Assembly: GCF_000346465.2 (NCBI RefSeq)
Contig: NC_034015.1
Coordinates: forward strand, 20,398,462 to 20,462,461
Origin: Prunus persica
Lineage: Eukaryota; Streptophyta; Magnoliopsida; Rosales; Rosaceae
Direction: 5' to 3'
DNA length: 64,000 nt
In this document: positions 11,401 to 24,519 of the stretch, piece after piece
Layout: each line of letters opens with the position of its first letter
Numbering within the stretch: the first letter of the stretch is position 1
Made by a program: the position numbers and the translations under genes
The notes under the pieces: generated by a model
Database searches by the model: none
Seen by the model: only the letters and a program-made list of their open reading frames with translations
What the model was told of the DNA's origin: nothing

Positions 11401-14400
11401 TGCTGCGTCACATGTGATGTCTTTTCCTGCTGCTGTTGGAAGAATAATGGGTTTACTGAGAAATGGTTCAGAGGGTGTAGCCGCTGAAGCTGCAGGGCTA
11501 GTTGCAGTTCTTATTGGTGGTGGTCCTGGGGATACAAATATACTGACGGACTCTAAAGGAGAGCAGCATGCAACAATCATGCACACAAAGTCAGTGTTGT
11601 TTGCTAATCAGGGTTATGCTATTATACTTGCCAACAGACTGAAGCCAATGTCTGTATCACCATTATTATCAATGGCCGTTGTTGAGGTTCTTGAGGCAAT
11701 GATATGTGAACCACATGGTGAGACGACACAATACACAGTGTTTGTTGAACTGTTACGCCAAGTAGCTGGTTTGAAGCGTCGTTTGTTTGCATTGTTTGGA
11801 CATCCTGCTGAAAGTGTTAGAGAAACAGTGGCTGTGATTATGCGTACAATTGCAGAAGAAGATGCAATTGCAGCAGAGTCCATGCGCGATGCTGCATTGC
11901 GTGATGGTGCTTTGCTGAGACATTTATTGCACGCCTTCTTCCTTCCTCCTGGTGAGCGACGTGAGGTTAGTCGACAGCTTGTTGCTCTCTGGGCAGATTC
12001 TTATCAACCAGCTCTGGATTTATTGTCCAGAGTTCTGCCTCCTGGGCTTGTTGCTTATTTGCACACACGTTCTGATGGAGTTCAATCAGAAGATGCCAAT
12101 CAAGAAGGATCTTTGACCAGTAGAAGACAGAGACGCTTACTCCAACAGAGGAAAGGTCGTACAGGAAAAGGATCAACATCTCAAGAGAATTCCTTACCTA
12201 ATGTAAACAATTATGAAATTGGTGATCCCATGACACAGACAAATGCTGGTACTTTTAAGGTGTCAGATAACTATCAAAGATCTGTACTGGATCAGAGTTC
12301 TGGACAGGCTTCAACCATTCAGTCTTCTGGTGCTCAAACTGTTGAAAATTCCACTGGAGAGTTAGCGTCCTCAGGGGTTCCACAAAACAATCATTCAGCT
12401 TTTGTGGCTTCAGCTGATTCTCAGTCGAGAAGTATTCACGAGGCAGTGGAAGCAAATACTTCAATGTCAATTGATTCTGATTCCAATGTTACTGGTTTCC
12501 AGAACACAGGCCTCCCTGCTCCTGCTCAGGTTGTTGTGGAAAACACTCCTGTGGGATCTGGTAGGCTACTTTGTAATTGGCCTGAATTCTGGCGAGCATT
12601 TAGCCTTGATCATAATCGTGCAGATTTGATCTGGAATGAGCGCACTAGGCAAGAGTTGAGGGAGACTTTGCAGGCTGAGGTTCATAAGTTAGATGTTGAG
12701 AAGGAGCGTACTGAAGATATTGTTCCTGGAGGTGCTACGGCGGATACTATGACTGGCCAAGATAGTGTACCCCAGATATCTTGGAACTACTCTGAGTTCT
12801 CTGTTAGATATCCTAGCTTGTCCAAAGAAGTTTGCGTGGGTCAGTATTATCTGCGTTTGCTGCTTGAGAGTGGTAGTGTTGGCAGGGCACAAGATTTTCC
12901 ATTGCGTGATCCAGTTGCCTTCTTTAGAGCACTCTACCATCGGTTCTTATGTGACGCAGACATAGGACTTACAGTAGATGGAGCTGTTCCTGATGAAATG
13001 GGTGCATCTGATGATTGGTGCGACATGGGAAGACTAGATGGTTTTGGAGGTGGAGGAGGATATTCCGTGAGAGAGCTATGTGCTAGAGCAATGGCAATTG
13101 TATATGAGCAGCATTACAAAACAGTAGGTCCTTTTGAGGGCACTGCTCACATTACAGTTCTGTTGGATAGGACAGATGATAGGGCTTTGAGGCACCGTCT
13201 TCTAGTGCTCTTGAAGGTACAACTTTTTACTCTTTTATCTTTCTCTAAATACAGATTGGCTTGACATGAGGCCCCTTGGTTCTCTACTTTTTTATTCCAT
13301 TATGGGCATGTTTTGTTTCTATGAAATCTTGGCTGTCCTTTCACTCCCCATTTGCCTCTCCATTGCGTAATCAGCAGTGTTTTAAAAAACATGCCTCAAG
13401 GCGCGCCTCTGGGCTGAGGCGTATGCCTTTCTTTGAGGTGGCCTCTTTCTGTTAGAGGTGTAAACCCTCTGGGAAGAAGATGACCCGGGTCTGAAATGCC
13501 GTTGTTTGGCCTGGGATTTGAAAACCCAAGAAATAAAGAAAACACAATTTTTGGCCTTTCAGTCATTAATTAAATACGGGGAAGATGGTAACTCTCTGTA
13601 TTTTACTGTTTGTGAAGGCGTTAATGAAGGTTTTGTCAAATGTCGAGGCGTGCGTTTTGGTTGGAGGATGTGTGTTAGCTGTTGATATGCTGACAGTGGC
13701 TCATGAAGCTTCAGAAAGGACAGCTATTCCCTTGCAGTCTAATTTGATTGCTGCTACTGCTTTCATGGAACCGCTCAAGGAATGGATGTTTGTTGACAAG
13801 GAAGGGGCACAGGTTGGACCTGTTGAAAAGGATGCCATTAGAAGATTTTGGTCAAAGAAGGCTATTGATTGGACAACAAGGTGCTGGGCTTCTGGGATGC
13901 TAGACTGGAAGAGACTGCGGGATATTCGTGAACTTCGTTGGGCACTAGCTGTTCGAGTTCCTGTTCTCACGCCAACCCAGGTGTAGTTTTAGTATGCATG
14001 ACTCTTAAAGTTGAATATATTGTAATTGATTGTGTACTTGCTGGTGTTTCAACCCACATTCTTTTCTCTGCAAATCTTCTACTGTGCTTATATAGTTCTA
14101 GTTTTGAGTAATTATAACAGCCGCTAAACTTTTGGATAAAATGATTGATTTTTATGTTAATTTTTATATTCTAATATATGGTAATGTTCAATTGGAGGAT
14201 TTTCATTGAATTCTTTAAATCTGTACATTTAAATATTAGTTCAGTTTAATTAAGTACATAAGAACATACATACTTCTTAACGTGTTCTTTCCAAAATCAA
14301 GGTGAATCACTTTCTGTTGAAATCTCTTTTCTTGCGCGTGTCTATTATCTTGTTGAAAAGACATCCTTTTCTTGTCTCTTCTCATTCTCTTTGCTTGACA

Positions 14401-17400
14401 TGTTCTAGTATATCATTTTGTTTTCAGATTGGTGAGGCCGCTTTGTCCATATTACACAGCATGGTATCTGCACATTCAGATTTAGACGACGCTGGAGAGA
14501 TAGTTACCCCAACTCCTAGAGTAAAAAGGATCTTGTCAAGTCCACGTTGCCTTCCGCATATTGCTCAGGTAATTCTTGTTTGATTCATTTTCAATTTGCT
14601 TATAGGGCCCTTGTGAAGAAGTATCTTGAATATCACCATTATATAACTATTTCCTTTCCCCACTTAATTTAGGCATTGCTTTCTGGAGAACCAAGTATTG
14701 TAGAGGGTGCTGCCGCTTTACTGAAGGCTGTTGTTACTAGAAATCCCAAGGCCATGATTCGCCTGTACAGCACGGGCACATTTTATTTCTCCCTGGCATA
14801 TCCTGGATCTAATCTCCTTTCAATCGCCCAACTCTTCTCAGTGACTCATGTTCATCAAGCATTTCATGGTGGTGAAGAAGCTGCAGTTTCCTCTTCCTTG
14901 CCTCTGGCGAAGCGCAGTGTATTGGGTGGGCTTCTTCCAGAATCTTTGCTGTATGTATTGGAGCGTAGTGGTCCAGCTGCATTTGCAGCTGCAATGGTAT
15001 CTGATTCTGATACTCCAGAGATTATATGGACTCACAAGATGCGAGCTGAAAATCTGATTCGCCAGGTATTTGCTAGCCTTAAATGAGGCATGTGCTGGTT
15101 TTTTGTTTACTTACTGTAAAGAAGGTATTAATGAACTCGAACTCCTGTCCTTCCACTAGGTTTTGCAGCATCTGGGTGATTTCCCCCAGAAATTATCACA
15201 GCACTGCCATTCTCTATATGAATATGCTCCTATGCCACCAGTGACATACCCAGAGCTACGAGATGAAATGTGGTGTCACCGTTATTACCTCCGTAACTTA
15301 TGTGATGAGATTCGGTTTCCAAATTGGCCGATTGTTGAACATGTTGAGTTTCTACAGTCATTATTGGTAATGTGGCGTGAGGAGTTGACAAGAAGACCAA
15401 TGGATCTTTCCGAAGAAGAAGCTTGCAAAATATTAGAGATTTCATTGGAAGATGTATCAAGTGATGATGCTGACACGAAGCATTCTTTTGAGATGGGTGA
15501 GGAGGTATCTAGCATATCCAAGCAGATTGAGAACATTGATGAAGAAAAGCTTAAACGGCAATATAGGAAACTCGCCATGAGATACCACCCAGACAAAAAT
15601 CCTGAAGGAAGGGAGAAATTTCTTGCTGTACAGAAAGCTTATGAGCGCCTGCAGGTAGATACTGGCCTGGAGAACTGGTTATTTGGTATTTGTTTATATG
15701 AACAGGCTTGAAATTTTGGTTATGCCCATAAGTGTAAGAATTCATCTTGCTCCTGTAGAAATTCATTGTAATTGGCTGTTGGTCCTTAGTTTGTGAAAGT
15801 TTCTTTCTTCTTTCTCATAGGTTCATAAGACATCCATGAAAGTTACCTTAATGAACCTCCGTATCTGGTAATATAAACTGAAAATTTTAAATATGTAATA
15901 AACTTGCAATGGGTAAAAATTGGGTGTGCACCTGTGTATTTGAGTATTTCCTTTAACGCATGCATTTGTGTTTTTGAATATGATCTTGTCAGTGTGCATT
16001 TGTACATGCTTTTCTTTTGGGTAGTGGAGCCATACAAAGCCCTAGGTAAATGTTTTATCTTGTGTGAACAGAAGGTGATAAGTAGTCTATCCCCTGTCAT
16101 GATATTTGAAAACTCAATTTTTAGTTATATCTTTCTGTTTCGAGCTTGCCGGACAACTCTGCATTATTGTTTGCAGGCCACTATGCAAGGCTTGCAAGGC
16201 CCTCAGCCATGGCGATTGTTGCTTCTATTGAAAGGACAGTGTATCTTGTACAGACGTTATGGAGGCATACTGGAGCCATTTAAATATGCTGGTTATCCAA
16301 TGTTGCTCAATGCAGTTACTGTGGACAAGGATGATAACAATTTTCTTTCCTCAGATAGAGCACCTCTCCTTGTTGCAGCGTCAGAGCTTATTTGGCTGAC
16401 GTAAACACCCCTTATTCCAGTTTTTTATTTATTATTCCCTGTTCCCATTGTTTGAATTGAGTGTTGACAAATAGATGATATAAGCTTATATTTCCGTGTT
16501 TAGGTGTGCATCTTCTTCATTGAATGGTGAAGAACTTGTGAGGGATGGTGGCATACAACTTCTTGCGAATCTTCTTTCCCGTTGCATGTGTGTAGTTCAG
16601 CCAACCACTCCTGCAAGTGAACCATCCGCAATAATTGTTACAAATGTGATGCGAACCTTTTGTGTTTTGAGTCAATTTGAGAGTGCCTGGTCTGAGATGC
16701 TTGAGTATTCTGGACTAGTTGATGATATTGTGCACTGCACTGAACTTGAGCTGGTACCAGCTGCTGTTGATGCTGCTCTCCAGACTATTGCACATGTTTC
16801 TGTGTCCACTGAATTACAGGATGCCTTGCTGAAGGCTGGAGTTGTATGGTAAGTCAGCTGACACAATTGATAACCTTTGAAGTTTTAGATGCAAGATTGC
16901 TCATTTACTCACTTAAATGCCAGAGTAGTCTCTCTCTCATCTCCACTAATCGATTTTATCTACATTCCTTTTTGTCCTTTATAATTATGTGGAAATAGAA
17001 TACTAGAAAGAAGACTATAATGATAACATATAAATTCCAACTAGGCAATCAAAACCTCTCTCTCTCTCAATTTTTTTAGTTTGTTAGTGATACTTTGAAG
17101 AACTGATTGTTATAATATTTTTTGAAAAAAAATGTAATTATTTTCATCTGTGTTGTGTTGCATTGGGTGTGTTTACTTTTAGGTACCTTTTGCCCGTGCT
17201 GCTTCAATACGACTCAACTGCAGAGGAATCTAATGCAACAGAATCACATGGTGTTGGTGCTAGTGTTCAAATTGCGAAAAATATGCATGCTGTACGTGCC
17301 TCGCAGGCGCTTTCAAGGCTTAGTGGTTTGTGTAGTGATGAGAGTTCAACACCTTATAATCAGACTGCAGCTGATGCCCTCAGAGCTCTGTTGACTCCTA

Positions 17401-20400
17401 AACTAGCCAGTATGTTAAAAGATCAAGCACCAAAAGACTTGCTATCTAAATTAAACAATAACTTGGAGTCTCCTGAGGTAATTGCTTTAGTTTCTCTATT
17501 TTCATTTTCCTTTTGACAAAAGTAGTCATATGGTCACTTTATATGCAATTTGTTAACATCTATGCCAGGGTCATTTGGGTGTGCTCAATGTTATTTCTCT
17601 TTAAGGTTGATTGTATTATCTGTTTGTGTTTCTAGATTATCTGGAACTCTTCAACCCGAGCAGAACTACTGAAATTTGTGGATCAGCAACGTGCAAGTCA
17701 GGGTCCTGACGGTTCATATGAGATGAAAGATTCACATGTATTTGCATATAAGGCACTATCAAAAGAACTCTATGTTGGAAATGTTTACTTGAGGGTCTAT
17801 AATGATCAGCCAGATTTTGAGATCAGTGAACCAGAAGCTTTCTGTGTTGCTTTGATTGATTTTATATCATATCTAGTGCACAATCAATGTGCTACAGATT
17901 CTGAAGTTAAGGATGTGCCAAATCAGAATGACCCATCCCTTGAGACATCTGAGCATCCTAATGATACGGCTGTTGGATCAATTGATGAGCAGCAGACTCC
18001 TGTTGAAGATTCAGCAGTATCTAATGGGCAAGTGGTAGACAAGGAAGAATTTGAAATGGTTAAGAATCTTAAATTTGCATTGAATTCACTGAAGGTATCT
18101 TGCTCTCTTGTGCATGTTGAGTTCCGAACTTACAATTCATTCCATGTATCTGACAATTTTTTTGTCTCTATTTCTTTGCAGAACTTACTGACAAATAGTC
18201 CAAATTTGGCGTCAATTTTTTCTACTAAAGATAAGCTATTGCCTCTTTTCGAATGTTTTTCGGTGCCTGTTGCCTCAGAAAGCAACATTCCTCAACTTTG
18301 CCTGAGTGTGCTGTCACTCTTGACTACGTATGCTCCCTGCTTGGAGGCTATGGTTGCGGATGGATCCAGCCTTCTCCTTTTATTACAAATGCTTCACTCA
18401 GCCCCAACTTGTCGTGAAGGGGTTCTTCATGTTCTTTATGCTCTGGCCAGCACACCAGAACTTGCTTGGGCAGCTGCCAAGCATGGGGGAGTGGTCTACA
18501 TCCTTGAACTTCTCTTGCCTTTGCAGGGTAAATAATTTTCCTTTCCTTTTCCTATTTCTCTTGATGTTAATTTAGAAGATTGAATTTTGTTGATGATATA
18601 AGCCATTATTTGTAGAAGAAATTTCATTGCAACAAAGAGCAGCAGCTGCCTCATTGTTGGGGAAGCTTGTTGGGCAGCCAATGCATGGGCCTAGAGTTGC
18701 TATAACACTAGCAAGGTTTCTTCCAGATGGCTTGGTATCAGTTATTAGGGATGGTCCTGGTGAGGCTGTTGTAGTTTCCCTAGAACAGACTACTGAGACT
18801 CCGGAACTTGTATGGACACCAGCCATGGCTACTTCTTTGTCTGCACAAATTGCAACTATGGCATCAGATCTATATCGCGAACAGATGAAAGGTCGTGTGG
18901 TTGATTGGGATGTTCCTGAGCAGGCATCTGGGCAGCAAGAAATGAGAGATGAGCCACAGGTAGTTCATGATTATGCCATATTTACATTTTATTGTTTAAT
19001 TGTTTGGAGAACTCACAGTTTCAAGCTCATGCAGGTTGGTGGAATCTATGTTAGGTTATTCCTAAAAGATCCCAAGTTTCCTCTCCGAAATCCAAAGAGA
19101 TTCTTGGAAGGACTGCTAGATCAGTATTTGACATCCATTGCTGCCACACATTACGACACACAAGCTGTTGACCCTGAACTTCCTTTGCTCCTTTCTGCTG
19201 CTTTGGTTTCATTACTACGAGTGCACCCTGCACTAGCTGATCATGTTGGGTATCTTGGATATGTGCCTAAACTTGTGGCTGCTGTGGCTTATGAAGGAAG
19301 GCGAGAAACAATGGCATCCGGGGAGGTAAACAATGGCAGTTATGTGGACAGAACATATGAACCTGATGATGGATCCACACAGCCCACGCAAACTCCCCAA
19401 GAACGTGTGCGCCTCAGTTGTTTACGTGTCCTTCATCAACTGGCAGCTAGCACAACGTGTGCTGAAGCTATGGCCGCAACTAGTGTAGGAACACCTCAGG
19501 TGTGTAAAACTATTTTTTTTATGTATATATTCTTTTTACATCTAAAATCCATGTATTCTCGTTTTAAAAAGGATAGATGGACTATCAAATTTTCATAAAG
19601 GACTCATATGTAAAATCCCGCCCACTGATTTCTGGGAGATTCAGGCTCATAGTATCGTACTTATCTTTGACCTTTTTTCACAAATGGATTTGCGTCAAAT
19701 TTTGGTAACAGTTTTTTTTTTTAATGCAATTCAATATTCAATAGTTTTTTAGGAGAAAATAGGGAGTTGCGTGCAGGAAGTACTGTAGCTTTAAGTCCTC
19801 TCTTGGGCGATATAGGTTGGGTGCTGTTGTCTCATTTTTAATCCTCTTGTTTACCATTACTGTTCAATTTTACAGGTCGTTCCTCTTCTAATGAAAGCAA
19901 TAGGATGGCAAGGTGGAAGCATATTAGCTCTTGAGACACTAAAACGTGTTGTGGTTGCTGGAAACCGAGCTAGAGATGCACTTGTAGCACAAGGACTTAA
20001 GTGAGTAGCTTTTGTAGTCTAGGATTATTATTTTTGACTGACTCAATCTCAACCCAGTATGTAATCCATGTTTATCATTCCATGGTTGCATAGTCTGCAC
20101 CTTGCAGACCTGATTATCTCATTTCCAGACTTTGCAATGCTAACTAACACTAACCGTGCACATGCACACACTCATTTAAAATGATATATTTGTAGATTAT
20201 ACTCAGATTTGGACGAGCTGATGTTCTGAATTCCAGCCAAACTTATGCCTTCTGCCCATTCTGATATTGATATAAGTTCTCTGAATAATATAGGGTTGGT
20301 CTTGTTGAAGTACTTCTTGGCCTTCTTGATTGGAGAGCAGGGGGAAGGAATGGGCTTTGCTCTCAGATGAAGTGGAATGAATCTGAAGCATCTATTGGCA

Positions 20401-21737
20401 GGGTGCTAGCAATTGAGGTTAGAACATTTGCATCAAAGATATGATTACTTTGCCTGATTTCTTGTTGCCTTTTTCATTCGAAAAGAATTTCTCGTTGCCT
20501 GTATTGAAGTTAAAGAAAAAGCATTTGCTTGTTCTACTATAAATATTATTTTCATTAGGAATTACTATATATTTCACCAGTTAGGTGTGTCATGAAGGTT
20601 TCAACATTTGAAATTCCTTTAATTGATAATTCCCAGAATTGGAGGGGCTTTCAGTCCTTGGAAAGGTTGTTTACTCCACTTTAGAATCTTATACTATACA
20701 AAAAATAAATAATAAAATAAAATTATTTCCCAGATTTTTCTTAATGTTTTTTTACTAGCTGTTTGAATCACAGACAAGAATTCTCATCTCTTTGGTTGCC
20801 AAATTATATATGATGATTATGTTTGGTGGGGGTGAATTAGCCTGTTTAAATTGTTCTATTGAAGCTGTTTTTTCATTCCTTGGTTTTCTTGGCATGTTTG
20901 AAAATTGTGTTTTATCTTGTTCCAGGTTTTGCATGCATTTGCAACTGAGGGGGCCCATTGCACTAAAGTGCGTGACCTATTAAATTCCTCAGATGTAAGT
21001 CCTGATACTTATCTTTATCTTTTGCTCTTTCTTTGCTGCTTGCGACTGGTAAACCGAATAGCCTGACCAAATGGACCTGACCTCGATGGGTTGGATGGGT
21101 TATGTATAAAAAATCGGATTGAATTGGTTAAAACCTACTCAACCTGGTAAATTCAGTTCGCTAATGGTTTTGATTTTGATTTTGATTTTCGAACTAACGG
21201 ACCCAGTTTGCTCATAATCAATTTTAAAAAATTTAATGCATCTTGCATCGGTGCTTGACCTGATTGGGAAAATGAAACCAGCCACAGCTACGTTTATACA
21301 TGGGTTTTGGTCGTTTTGGGTTGTGATGTTTTACAATCCAAGAATTTAGGGTCGGTATTGGATTTTGTCTTAGCTGACCAGACCCGAGCCCACCCCCACT
21401 TGTTACCCGTATTTATCTGTTCATATTTTGAAACCTAAATTACAAATTGTTGATTGCTCGTGACGGAGTTTTAGTGAGAAAGCAATATTTAATGTTGCTC
21501 TTGCAATGAAAAATTGCCCATTTTCAGATTTGGAGCGCTTATAAAGACCAAAAACATGATCTTTTCCTCCCATCAAGTGCTCAATCTGCTGCCGCCGGAG
21601 TTGCTGGGCTAATTGAGAGTTCATCATCAAGACTCACTTATGCCCTTACGGCTCCCTCTCCACAACCAGCTCCATCGAGACCTCCTACTGCTTCGCCTAT
21701 ATCTGACCCAAATGGAAAACAAGATGAGCTTTCATAG
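8430..21737 (+). CDS. GRV2: GRV2/KAM2, RME-8-type DnaJ protein of endosomes
   Basis: Full gene, 2585 aa (Arabidopsis GRV2 is about 2550). Exons: 8430-8852, 9367-9600, 9775-9862, 10015-10223, 10638-10739, 10817-10879, 10976-13216, 13618-13980, 14428-14568, 14673-15065, 15160-15654, 16177-16400, 16504-16848, 17183-17477, 17636-18094, 18182-18527, 18616-18959, 19035-19499, 19876-20000, 20294-20417, 20926-20994, 21528-21737. All phases agree and no stop interrupts. Domains: PH-like N-terminus (EPEYLARYLVVKHSWRGRYK); GYF-type domain about 1171-1225; J domain about 1547-1584 with HPD near 1562-1564; four IWN repeats (IWNERTRQEL, IIWTHKMRAE, IIWNSSTRAE, LVWTPAMATS). Family role: peripheral membrane co-chaperone recruiting Hsp70 for sorting from late endosome to vacuole; loss impairs shoot gravitropism. 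Exon 8 uses an unusual AAG acceptor at 13615-13617, chosen because the frame and family sequence require it. Confidence 0.97.
13379..13530. repeat. Short GC-rich dispersed-repeat fragment in GRV2 intron 7
   Basis: A GC-rich patch with the imperfect palindrome GCCTCAAGGCGCGCCTC then GGCTGAGGCG stands out from AT-rich intron sequence. The motif family is reminiscent of dispersed plant repeats, but I see no ends or target duplication here. Confidence 0.3.
21055..21400. repeat. Probable degenerate transposon fragment in last GRV2 intron
   Basis: The intron 20995-21527 holds a stretch unlike its flanks: repeated GACC/GGTT words, a three-unit GATTTT run near 21175-21190, and a CCCGAGCCCACCCCCAC segment near 21383. 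Such text is common in relics of plant repeats. I cannot match two ends, so the class is open. Confidence 0.3.
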
Positions 21738-22296
21738 TACACAGAATGAAGAAACGTTACTAAGCATTAACTGGAGAGGGAAGACTCGTACTTTTTTCTG
21801 TATAGCACACTGTACAGTTTTATCACTTTTTACCTCATCTACTTACGCTCTGGTGAGGTAGACAACTTGGTAGCTATGGCGATTTTCCGAAAGAATAGTG
21901 AGAGAGAATATTTGTTTTTCCATGTAAAGAGGGATTGGCCACTTGTATATTGAGTCAAGCTGTTTCCTGTTTGCTCCATATAGGTGAAGTAATTTTGTGT
22001 GATTTCATCATGGGCAATTTTCTTCTATGCTTTTTTATGTTCATTTTATCCCATGAGTAAAAACTCTTTGTTACTTCGATTTTCTTCTTGTTCTTTAACT
22101 CCCATGAGTAACTGAAGGTTAGTATTTTCTTTTTCCCATTAACATGTTTGAACACAGATCACACCTCATCTATTGTGGTAATTTCAACATGATACGTAAA
22201 CCAAAAATGAAGTAACCAGGTGGAATTGATCATAGCATAAATTCTTAAAAGACATAATTTTCTATTTTGATATGAGGTTTCCAATTATAAGTTCCT

Positions 22297-22381
22297 AGCA
22301 AAATTTAATTGAGATAATCATGATGGACTTTCGACTTTTAATATAACAGCTTTAGAAGTGAGATATAAAGCACTAGGGAGG
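22297..22381 (+). repeat. Direct repeat copy A flanking a ~1-kb insertion
   Basis: About 82 bases nearly identical to copy B at 23390-23472, sharing AATTTAATTGAGATAATCAT and GAGATATAAAGCACT. The copies differ at roughly six positions. Both lie in GRV2 downstream DNA on the same strand. Confidence 0.85.
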
Positions 22382-23389
22382 TATCCATTTTTTTCTTTTC
22401 TTCTTTTAAGGTTATTAATATATTTATAGATTAGTTTTTTGTTTTTTTTGGGTTAGCTTTTTTTTATAAAATCAAATAGAAACTTCATTAGATAAACTTC
22501 AATGGTACAATCAAAGACATCAACAAGACATCTAAAATACTAATCCCAAGAGGGCAACAAACTAAGGGCTCATTTGGGAGCAATTCTGGATAGGTCAAAA
22601 TCACTTTTGGGGGAAAACATCTCTCACATGCTTCTTCGTATAATCACTTTAAGTAGTTTTACGTGATAATGGAGAGAAGCACCTCTCATCTGCTTCTCAA
22701 TAAAATCACTTAAAACCACCTAAAGTGATTATATAAAGAAGTTATTCTCCATAGAAGTGATTTTTGGCATATCTAGAATCACTCCCAAATGAGCCCTAAC
22801 ATGCTAAAAACAAAACTAACGCGGACAAAAGCCATACTAAAACTACTAACCTATATCACCACATAATCAAAATCCTAAAACAACCAATGAGCCTAGACAA
22901 ACCCTACTACCACCACCTGAAGAAGCGTCGTCGTGGCCACACCCATCTCCGCATCCGTAACAAATCTGGGGAAAATATGATTGTCAGCGATCTATCTGCG
23001 CATAAGAGCAAACAAATAAATAAAAACAAAAACTTTGCCAAAAAAATAATTGGGTGATTTGCAGCAACCTCCGTCAAAGACAATGTAGAATCAAATTTAA
23101 ATAACATGAGCGGCGTTAGGGTGCGGATTTTGAGAGCAGGATTTAATTGAGAACATATACTAAAAGGAGTTATGGGGAACTTCAATCTAACTATGGTTCA
23201 AAAGAAACCACTACAAGGAGTTTTTTTTCAAAACACACCAGTAGACTTATTCACTAACCTAAAAGAAAAAGACGAGAAGAGAGGAGGGGAGGAGGGGTAG
23301 TGATTCTTCTTCCTCCTCCTCCTCTATGAAGTTTTCCTTTAGGACTTATAGAGGGAGAAAACGGCTAAGGTTTCTTGGGAAAATAACCT
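22382..23389. mobile_element. Insertion of uncertain class between two direct repeats
   Basis: About 1 kb with no conserved coding sequence. It begins with T-rich sequence and AAATAGAAACTTCATTAGAT, resembling the reverse complement of a retroelement tail. It includes a nested MITE (22566-22796) and a purine-rich patch (23260-23330). The 92-residue minus-strand frame at 22907-23185 has no recognisable motif. Bounded by ~82-bp repeats, it could be a non-autonomous retroelement fragment or filler from a segmental duplication. Confidence 0.4.
22566..22796. mobile_element. Tourist-like (PIF/Harbinger) MITE
   Basis: 231 bp with terminal inverted repeats GGGCTCATTTGGGAG at the left and CTCCCAAATGAGCCC at the right, a perfect 15-bp match. 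The flanking trinucleotides are TAA on both sides (22563-22565 and 22797-22799), the three-base duplication typical of PIF/Harbinger elements. Interior is AT-rich with inverted AATCACTT words and no coding capacity. Confidence 0.85.
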
Positions 23390-23472
23390 AACAAAAATTT
23401 AATTGAGATAATCATGATGGACTTTCGTCTTTTAATATAACAGCTTGAGAATTGAGATATAAAGCACTTGAG
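23390..23472 (+). repeat. Direct repeat copy B flanking a ~1-kb insertion
   Basis: Second copy of the ~82-base repeat described at 22297-22381, about 1.09 kb downstream and in the same orientation. Confidence 0.85.
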
Positions 23473-23798
23473 GTGTTGAAAACGCTTTATCAACATTTTG
23501 GTAAAGGGAAATGTCATTGAGAAGTAAGTGATGTCATTGGGAATCGCAAGCTCATAAGATTGAATTTCATTCTCCTTTGGAGTGAGCAATCCCATTTCTC
23601 AAGGCACCCTCAGCATATTAATTCAACCATGAACACTATTGGAAGCTGACAAATACCAAGCTTGCTCTCCATGCACTCTTCCAAGCCCCAAAGCAAAAGA
23701 AGAAACAGACCAAAAAGGAGAGGGAATTAAAAGGTTGGTAGAGTGAGAGACATACAATTGCACAATACCCAAAAAGAAATCCACTGAAACAGAGAAAT

Positions 23799-24519
23799 AT
23801 GAGAAGCAAGAAACCGATAGTGTTTTGTATTGTGGTGGCCTCATTGGCCATGGCATCAATGGCAACAATGGAGGATGATGAGAATGAATGTGCAGAGCAG
23901 ATGGCAACCCTTGCAGCTTGCATTCCATTTGTGAGTGGCACAGCAAAGAAACCAACACCAGAGTGCTGTGAAAACACCAAGAAGGTGAAGGCCAACAAAC
24001 CCAAGTGCTTATGTGTTCTCATCAAACAGAGCACTGACCCTTCCATGAGCCTCCCTGTCAATACAACTTTGGCTCTCCAAATGCCCTCAGCTTGCAACAT
24101 TGATGGCAAAATCTCTGATTGCCCAAGTAATTACTATGTGATTTTGTGAGCATTTCCGAAGTTACAATATAATATGTATAATGTAGTGTTGATTTTTGTT
24201 TGTTGTTTGTTGTTATTTTGAAGGTATTCTGAAACTACCACCAAATTCCCCGGATGCAAAGATTTTTAAAGAGGCAGATTCAAATTCTACCACATCCCCC
24301 ACAACTGATGGTCATGATCATCAGTCTACACCCACTTCAGCTTCCACTTCTTCATCATCATCTGTCTCAACATCACCTTCTTCTTCTTCCTCCGGGTCTG
24401 ATTCAAAGCCATCAGACTCAAAAGCAACCCCAAGCAGTGGAGCAACATTAATGAAGTTAACTGAGACTACATATCTGTTGATGATGATGGTTTCAATGGC
24501 ACTGATGTTCAATAGATAA
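23799..24519 (+). CDS. GPI-anchored lipid-transfer-like protein (LTPG, YLS3/DIR1-like group)
   Basis: Two exons, 23799-24126 and 24224-24519 (TAA), 207 aa. A hydrophobic signal peptide covers residues about 1-24. The eight-cysteine motif follows in the order C, C, CC, CXC, C, C (NECAEQ, AACIPF, PECCEN, PKCLCV, SACNID, SDCPS). After it comes a Ser/Thr/Pro-rich spacer about residues 130-185, then a hydrophobic C-terminus (TTYLLMMMVSMALMFN), which is the GPI-anchor signal pattern. This layout is that of non-specific lipid-transfer GPI-anchored proteins, secreted to the outer face of the plasma membrane and often linked to cuticle lipid export or defence. The intron just after the eighth cysteine is typical for the group. 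Which LTPG subtype it is remains uncertain. Confidence 0.92.

Noticed and set aside
11068..11586. 172-codon minus-strand frame
   Set aside because: Antisense shadow of the long GRV2 exon 7.
9370..21861. Possibility that the DnaJ, GYF and repeat-containing frames are separate genes
   Set aside because: All 22 exons join in phase and follow GRV2 order end to end, so it is one gene.
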